Under the pieces are notes generated by a model that was not told the origin of the DNA, ran no database searches, and saw nothing but the letters and a program-made list of their open reading frames with translations. The position numbers were made by a program, and so were the translations under genes. This document shows positions 59,990 through 64,000 of a stretch of DNA of 64,000 nt, piece after piece. This DNA is from Ignavibacteria bacterium (GTDB lineage Bacteria; Bacteroidota; Ignavibacteria; Ignavibacteriales; SURF-24). Within the stretch, counting starts at the first letter, position 1; each line of letters opens with the position of its first letter. The stretch covers positions 1 to 64,000 of the forward strand of contig JAAXKN010000014.1 in NCBI GenBank assembly GCA_025612375.1, in the 5' to 3' direction.

Positions 59990-61183
59990 ATGCGTATTAT
60001 CAAAACAATAATATTCTTCCTCCTCTTCCTCTCAGGCACAATAATGCCCCAGCAGATAGAGGCCGTCTATGAGGACCTTAAAACCGATCCCTTCGCTGGT
60101 CAGGAAGCCCCCATTCCCATCGGAATCCTTAAATTTAACGGCCCCGGCACTCTCGAAAGCCGGTTCTACGATATGCTGAAATCCCAGACCGGAATCCATA
60201 ATAAATTCCTCATTTTCCCTTACGACGCACTCCTGGAACAGGAGAAGACATTAGGCTTAAAAAACCTCGACGCCAAAGACAGGCGCACGCTTGCTTCACT
60301 GAACAGCAACCTCGACATCCGTTTCCTCGTAACCGGCGATGCTTCCAATGACGGCAGCTTTACACTCCGCCTCATACGCGCCTCCGACGGCCGCGAGGTC
60401 TATTCGGCAAAATATTCCCTGAGCATTAACTCCACCCCGGTAAAAGACGCCGTCAGACTCTTCAGCGATAAAAAAACTGCTCTCTATAAGGAAGCTGCAA
60501 TTATTCCACAGATGGTAAAGGTGGAAGGAGGCTGGTTCGATATGGGAAGCCCGGAGGGGGATAACGACGAAAAGCCCGTCCACAGGGTTAAAGTCGACAG
60601 CTTTGCTATAGCTAAATATGAAGTCACTTTCGACGAATACGACCGCTTCTGCGAAATGACAGGCCGCCCTAAACCCGGTGACAACGGATGGGGAAGGGGA
60701 AAAAAACCAGTTATAAATGTAAGCTGGACGGACGCCAGTGAATACTGCCGCTGGCTTAGCAGCCTGACCGGCGTGAGCTTCAGGCTCCCTACCGAGGCCG
60801 AATGGGAATTTGCGGCAAAAGGAGGCAACAGGAATAAAGGTTTCCGCTTCAGCGGCAGCGATAACCTTGACGATGTCGCCTGGAACAGCACTAACTCCGG
60901 AGGCACCACGCACGAGGTGGGTCAGAAAAAGCCGAATGAGCTGGAACTCTATGATATGAACGGAAACGTTTGGGAGTGGTGCAGCGACTGGTATAACGAA
61001 ACCTACTACGCTTCAGGCTCCCAAAGCAATCCCAAAGGACCCCTTTCAGGCATGTACCATTCGCTCCGGGGCGGAAGCTGGTACAGCTTTAACAGCCGCG
61101 TCTGCCGCACAACTGCGCGCGTTCGCGAGGCTTCGGACTATATGGATAACACCACGGGCTTCAGGGTTGTAAGGGACCTGTAA
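59990..61183 (+). CDS. Secreted FGE-sulfatase-fold (SUMF1-like) protein
   Basis: 397 residues. Signal peptide (MRIIKTIIFFLLFLSGTIMP); a CsgG/TolB-like N-terminal domain (about 40-150: IPIGILKFNGPGTLESRFYD, DIRFLVTGDASND); then a formylglycine-generating-enzyme fold (about 170-397: GGWFDMGSPEGDNDEKPVHR, INVSWTDASEYCRWLSS, RLPTEAEWEFAAKGG, MNGNVWEWCSDWY, LRGGSWYSFNSRVCRTTARV). Only one Cys is in the RGGSW region, where active copper FGE enzymes have a pair, so it is probably non-catalytic and acts as a binding module. Fourth gene of the operon, though a REP hairpin separates it from the kinase gene. Confidence 0.88.
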   Translation: MRIIKTIIFFLLFLSGTIMPQQIEAVYEDLKTDPFAGQEAPIPIGILKFNGPGTLESRFYDMLKSQTGIHNKFLIFPYDALLEQEKTLGLKNLDAKDRRTLASLNSNLDIRFLVTGDASNDGSFTLRLIRASDGREVYSAKYSLSINSTPVKDAVRLFSDKKTALYKEAAIIPQMVKVEGGWFDMGSPEGDNDEKPVHRVKVDSFAIAKYEVTFDEYDRFCEMTGRPKPGDNGWGRGKKPVINVSWTDASEYCRWLSSLTGVSFRLPTEAEWEFAAKGGNRNKGFRFSGSDNLDDVAWNSTNSGGTTHEVGQKKPNELELYDMNGNVWEWCSDWYNETYYASGSQSNPKGPLSGMYHSLRGGSWYSFNSRVCRTTARVREASDYMDNTTGFRVVRDL

Positions 61184-61195
61184 AATATATGATTT

Positions 61196-61387
61196 TTATT
61201 TCTCCTCATCTTTTTTATCAGGAGAATTATCCCGCCCGTTTTCTTTTATGACAAAGTATTTGGGAATGAGCTCATTAAAAACATCCCTGTAGTGTGCCTT
61301 TGCAAGAACGTGATCATGCCCCCGGTACTCAATTTTAATAAACTCATCCAGGAATTTTTCTATGTATTCTTTTGTGTTGTTATCCAT
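61196..61387 (-). CDS. Small hypothetical protein after the Mo oxidoreductase
   Basis: 63 residues, not recognised. Acidic and helical (KEYIEKFLDEFIKIEYRGHD, then AKAHYRDVFNELIPKYFVIK), with a Lys/Asp-rich tail. The start codon stands 30 bases after the end of the oxidoreductase gene on the same strand, with AGGGC ahead, so the two are probably co-transcribed. It could be an assembly factor or subunit of that enzyme; this is inference from position alone. Confidence 0.5.
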   Translation of the reverse strand: MDNNTKEYIEKFLDEFIKIEYRGHDHVLAKAHYRDVFNELIPKYFVIKENGRDNSPDKKDEEK

Positions 61388-61417
61388 CTTAAGCCCTGTT
61401 CTTCAGCTTAAAAATTC

Positions 61418-63028
61418 TTAAATGTTAGCCTGCTCGCCGAAATACTCATAGTCCTCGTCGTACCCGCCTTCACCTTTGTTTACTTTGGACAAGTCCTCAA
61501 CAAACCTGATCGACTGTATCCATTTCACCATCTTAAATCCCAGCTGGTTTTCAACCCTGAGCCTAAGAGGCGCCCCGTGCAGATGATTAAGCGGCTTATA
61601 ATTCATCTCGTATGCAAGTAGCGTCTGCAGGTAAAGCGCATTCTCTATCGTCAGGCTTTCATAATACTGCCCCCCTTCGCCTCCTTCACCATATGAGTAG
61701 AATACCACAGCCGTGGCATTTTTCTTTGGCTTTACGAAGTTAATCAGTTCACGCACCGGAAGCCCGCCCCACTCGGCAATGCCCGACCAGCCCTGTATGC
61801 AGTGATGAAGCGTGATCTGCTGATGCTTCCCCAAAGCTTCAAGATCCTCCAGAGACAAATCCACTTTGTTTTCCACCAGTCCGTCAACCCTGAGGCGGTA
61901 ATGCTTGAAATTATCCGCCGCCAGACGCTTCCAGTCATCACTTGTGGGGATTTTCCCGTTAGCCCAGAAGAAGGGAGAAATGTCCTCGGGACTGAACTGC
62001 ACAATGGGAGCCGAACGGGCAAGAAGCGAAGTCATTACGGGCGTTACAAGATGGCTTGCCGCATGCTGAACCTGCCTCGGATGCTTCCATGCGGCATGAT
62101 GCGCCCAGAAGTTTGCCAGTATTACCACTATAATTCCCACAAAACCCAGATACATTCCTATGGGATTCAGGTCATCGGTTCCCATAACAATATGATTCAT
62201 ATTGCGCGCAAAGCCAGTGGCTGCAACCATTGTAACGTGTATTACAATAAAAAGAATGAAACCCGCCATTACAAGAAAGTGCAGTGAACGCCCCGTCTGG
62301 CGGTTGCCCGGCAGCTTCGGGTACCACTTATAGCGCGATGTAAGTGCCGGCGACATCGAGGGACCTGTAAAAGCAGAAAGGGGCGACAAAATAAAAACTA
62401 CCGCAAAATATGATATCTGCTGAAGCGCGTTAAAATTATAGAACCCGTTAGGCTCATAAGGCATGTGGAATGTAGCGTAATGCACAAAAACCGCCCATGC
62501 ATCCGGAACGACGCTCCACGATGTCGGCACCAGGCGCCTCCAGTGCGGAGTATAAAAAAGAAAGAATAAGTACACAACCCCGTTTACAAACCAGAATAAA
62601 ATGCTGAGGAAATGCCAGTGCCTAGCCATTCCCACAGTGTGCTTTTTGCCCGGAAGGCCCACCCACGGTGTAAGATAGCGTGAGTCTTCCTTGGATGTCC
62701 ACGCCCGCTCGGGTGTAAGCTCAACAGGAGTAAACCTTATCCACTCTGTGCCCGGAGTGGAGTGTATATTCCAGTAAAGTCTCGGGTGGTCAAAAAGAAT
62801 CTGCAGACCGCTTCGTATAAGGAGTATAAGAAGGAATAAATTTATATAATGTGTCCAGCGCATCCAGAAAGGAAATCCGAAAGGCTCCTCTGCAGGCGTG
62901 GGAGCTGTTGGTTCAGCAATGTGCTGTATTGAGGGGAGCCCCGAGATGCCCCACTGCATATAAGCCGCTGCAAAAAGGAGTATTACAGGTGTAAGCAGGG
63001 CAATGAGGGTTTTCATTTTAATGTGCAT
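61418..63028 (-). CDS. Molybdopterin oxidoreductase fused to a cytochrome b domain
   Basis: About 536 residues. The N-terminal half has about six membrane helices with histidines in suitable places (RWTHYINLFLLILLIRSG, GMARHWHFLSILFWFVNG, RSLHFLVMAGFILFIVIHVT), typical of di-haem cytochrome b561/Ni-Fe hydrogenase b subunits. The C-terminal half (about 365-520) is a sulfite oxidase/YedY-type molybdopterin domain: LRVDGLVENKVDLSLEDLEAL, the Mo-ligand Cys in LHHCIQGWSGIAEWGG, and LRLRVENQLGFKMVKWI. It likely passes electrons between a periplasmic substrate and quinone. The ATG at 63028 follows AAGGTG; a TTG six bases upstream is possible. Confidence 0.88.
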   Translation of the reverse strand: MHIKMKTLIALLTPVILLFAAAYMQWGISGLPSIQHIAEPTAPTPAEEPFGFPFWMRWTHYINLFLLILLIRSGLQILFDHPRLYWNIHSTPGTEWIRFTPVELTPERAWTSKEDSRYLTPWVGLPGKKHTVGMARHWHFLSILFWFVNGVVYLFFLFYTPHWRRLVPTSWSVVPDAWAVFVHYATFHMPYEPNGFYNFNALQQISYFAVVFILSPLSAFTGPSMSPALTSRYKWYPKLPGNRQTGRSLHFLVMAGFILFIVIHVTMVAATGFARNMNHIVMGTDDLNPIGMYLGFVGIIVVILANFWAHHAAWKHPRQVQHAASHLVTPVMTSLLARSAPIVQFSPEDISPFFWANGKIPTSDDWKRLAADNFKHYRLRVDGLVENKVDLSLEDLEALGKHQQITLHHCIQGWSGIAEWGGLPVRELINFVKPKKNATAVVFYSYGEGGEGGQYYESLTIENALYLQTLLAYEMNYKPLNHLHGAPLRLRVENQLGFKMVKWIQSIRFVEDLSKVNKGEGGYDEDYEYFGEQANI

Positions 63029-63217
63029 AACCAAATCACCTTCATACGTTACTTCAAAAAATCATCTTTGCACAATCGTCATTAATAAAATGATACATCT
63101 AAATCCCTGAAACTTCAATCACCAAACCCCTGGCATGGAATTCTGCCTACCGATGTATTCAAATAAAAAAATAGAATGGTGCTGATGAAATTTGAGCATT
63201 TAGATAACGCACATACA
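63029..63217. other. Upstream region of the Mo oxidoreductase gene
   Basis: About 190 bases, part of a 627-base gap without a gene. AT-rich; no recognised regulator site. The rest of the gap is the large repeat element and the terminator. Confidence 0.35.
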
Positions 63218-63508
63218 AAAACCGCGAGAGCGGTTTTCCGTCTGTAGCCCAGGGTATCAAATCCCCGAAGGGGATGCAGACACCCTGGGTTAGATAACAA
63301 AAAAAACGCCCCCAAAACCACGTCAGTGGTTTTATATATGTTACCGGAATCCCGCAATATTAAACGCGCATGTAACAGACATAAAACCACTACGTGGTTT
63401 TGTGGGGTGGGGGATTTTTGATATTTACCCAGGGTTTTGGCCATCCGCCTTCGGCGGCTGGCGGGCAAACCCTGGGCTACAGATAGGGAACCACTATCGT
63501 GGTTTTTG
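63218..63508. repeat. Complete symmetric REP-like element (CCCAGGGTTT family)
   Basis: About 290 bases with mirror order. Left: hairpin AAAACCGC-gaga-GCGGTTTT, CTGTAG, CCCAGGGT stem with inner hairpin, hairpin AAAACCAC-gtca-GTGGTTTT (63314-63333). Core: TTACCGGAATCCCGCAATAT on to ACGCGCATGTAAC (63341-63375). Right: hairpin AAAACCAC-tac-GTGGTTTT (63383-63401), CCCAGGGTTTT ... AAACCCTGGG stem, CTACAG, hairpin AACCAC-tatc-GTGGTT (63491-63506). Half copies occur at 27488-27660 and, decayed, at 3098-3175. A 168-codon open frame on the minus strand here is a by-product of the repeats. Confidence 0.85.
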
Positions 63509-63604
63509 TTTGTGCATAATTCCAATTGCTCTACTTGCATTGGCTTTTGGAATAGCGTTAAGCTGATGCTTAAAAGCCGCGTCGAGGATGGCTCTGCAAT
63601 AAAA

Positions 63605-63628
63605 TAAAAAACCCCCGTCACCGGGGGC
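63605..63628 (-). terminator. Rho-independent terminator of the last T9SS gene
   Basis: On the minus strand a stem CCCCCG-GTGA-CGGGGG is followed by TTTTTTATTTTATT, about 30 bases after the stop codon of the gene ending at 63656. Confidence 0.9.
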
Positions 63629-63655
63629 TACAAAAAAAATATTATGTGTAAAACG

Positions 63656-64000
63656 TTACTTCATATAAATCATCTTCATCGTCCGCGTAAAGGCCTCACG
63701 CCCATCCCGGGGCACCGCTCTTAACATGTAAAAATATATGCCGCTTGAAAGATTTCCTGCCTGCACGTTGAACCTGAAATTGTATTCTCCTGCAGACTGC
63801 ATTCCCTTGTAAAGCGTCGCAACTTCCGTCCCCAGTACATCGTATACCTTCAGCGTAACATCACACACACCGGGCAGACTGTAGTTAATTACAGTCGAGG
63901 GGTTAAAAGGATTAGGGTAATTCTGCCTCAGGGCAAAATCCGACGGAATATTTTTTGAAACATTCTCAACTCCGTTTACATCCGTCAGGAAATTGAACCT
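63656..64000 (-). CDS. T9SS cargo protein, 3' end only
   Basis: Open to the window edge; 114 codons visible. The sequence ends with a type A sorting domain: DFALRQNYPNPFNPSTVINY, VTLKVYDVLGTEVATLYKG, AGEYNFRFNVQAGNLSSGIY and a closing TMKMIYMK. The passenger part lies beyond the right end. The sorting domain directs the protein through the type IX system, with cleavage or surface attachment after export. It is the fourth such cargo gene in this window; its tail is only moderately like the two near-identical tails at 40.9 and 43.0 kb. Confidence 0.9.
   Translation of the reverse strand, partial: RFNFLTDVNGVENVSKNIPSDFALRQNYPNPFNPSTVINYSLPGVCDVTLKVYDVLGTEVATLYKGMQSAGEYNFRFNVQAGNLSSGIYFYMLRAVPRDGREAFTRTMKMIYMK

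Noticed and set aside
55972-61183. Type VI secretion regulatory genes (FHA, PppA, PpkA)
   Set aside because: No T6SS structural gene is present, and the membrane topology with PASTA and an exported OB-fold differs from the T6SS set.
63115-63621. 168-codon open frame on the minus strand
   Set aside because: It lies across the hairpin repeat element, has no family resemblance and no ribosome binding site; the frame is open because of the repeats.
1-64000. tRNA, rRNA, insertion sequence or phage genes
   Set aside because: Read through on both strands; no cloverleaf, rRNA-like segment, transposase or phage protein was recognised.

Overview
The window looks like part of a chromosome from the Ignavibacteria / Chlorobi side of the Bacteroidota. 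The main support is four secreted proteins that end in the type IX secretion (T9SS) C-terminal sorting domain typical of that lineage (NYPNPFNPST, then a beta-rich tail ending in a basic residue). Other support is AT-rich intergenic DNA, a candidate TAnnTTTG-like -10 element, and many conserved families usual for Bacteroidota (DUF4139, DUF6064, DUF3147, DUF6544). No rRNA, tRNA, CRISPR array, phage or intact transposase was seen.

Layout. 1-2773: a hairpin repeat and a YfhO-type membrane protein. 2774-6748: degenerate repeat DNA, a BrnT/CopG toxin-antitoxin pair, a Crp/Fnr regulator, a receiver-PAS protein, a DUF2892 protein and a decayed S41 peptidase gene. 6846-10785: a CheB-CheR-PAS fusion overlapping a PAS histidine kinase. 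10818-16463, all on the minus strand: an Omp85-like outer membrane protein, a LysE exporter, a radical SAM protein and two paralogous NarL-type regulators. 16787-23081: bacterioferritin, an alpha/beta hydrolase, a proton-pumping pyrophosphatase and an APC permease. 23199-27431: a probable four-gene envelope operon, DUF4139 plus three tandem paralogues. 27801-30047: quinol-dependent nitric oxide reductase behind a palindromic Fnr-type site. 30150-38703: small metabolic, membrane and repair genes broken up by two large inverted-repeat elements. 38994-43076: two tandem T9SS cargo genes whose 3' ends are almost identical. 43137-49118: YidB-like, DASS transporter, membrane spermidine-synthase-like and DUF6544 genes, with heptanucleotide arrays on both sides. 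49187-61183: an envelope and phospho-signalling island. 61196-64000: a molybdopterin/cytochrome b oxidoreductase, a complete repeat element, and the 3' end of another T9SS cargo gene.

How genes may work together. The Crp/Fnr protein carries an ExxSR recognition helix like Fnr, and the only clear TTGAC-N4-GTCAA site lies where it could activate the nitric oxide reductase, so that regulator is a candidate for nitrosative or anaerobic control. The island at 49-61 kb places a 1.7-kDa-residue-scale repeat surface protein and two small envelope proteins (minus strand) back to back with a membrane FHA protein, a membrane PP2C phosphatase, a zinc-ribbon/kinase/PASTA protein and an FGE-fold protein (plus strand). 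This is the best candidate for an undescribed system. The non-coding space is unusually rich in hairpin elements. At least three families are present, some forming large nested inverted repeats of 180-290 bp, resembling REP/BIME elements mobilised in trans by RAYT transposases.
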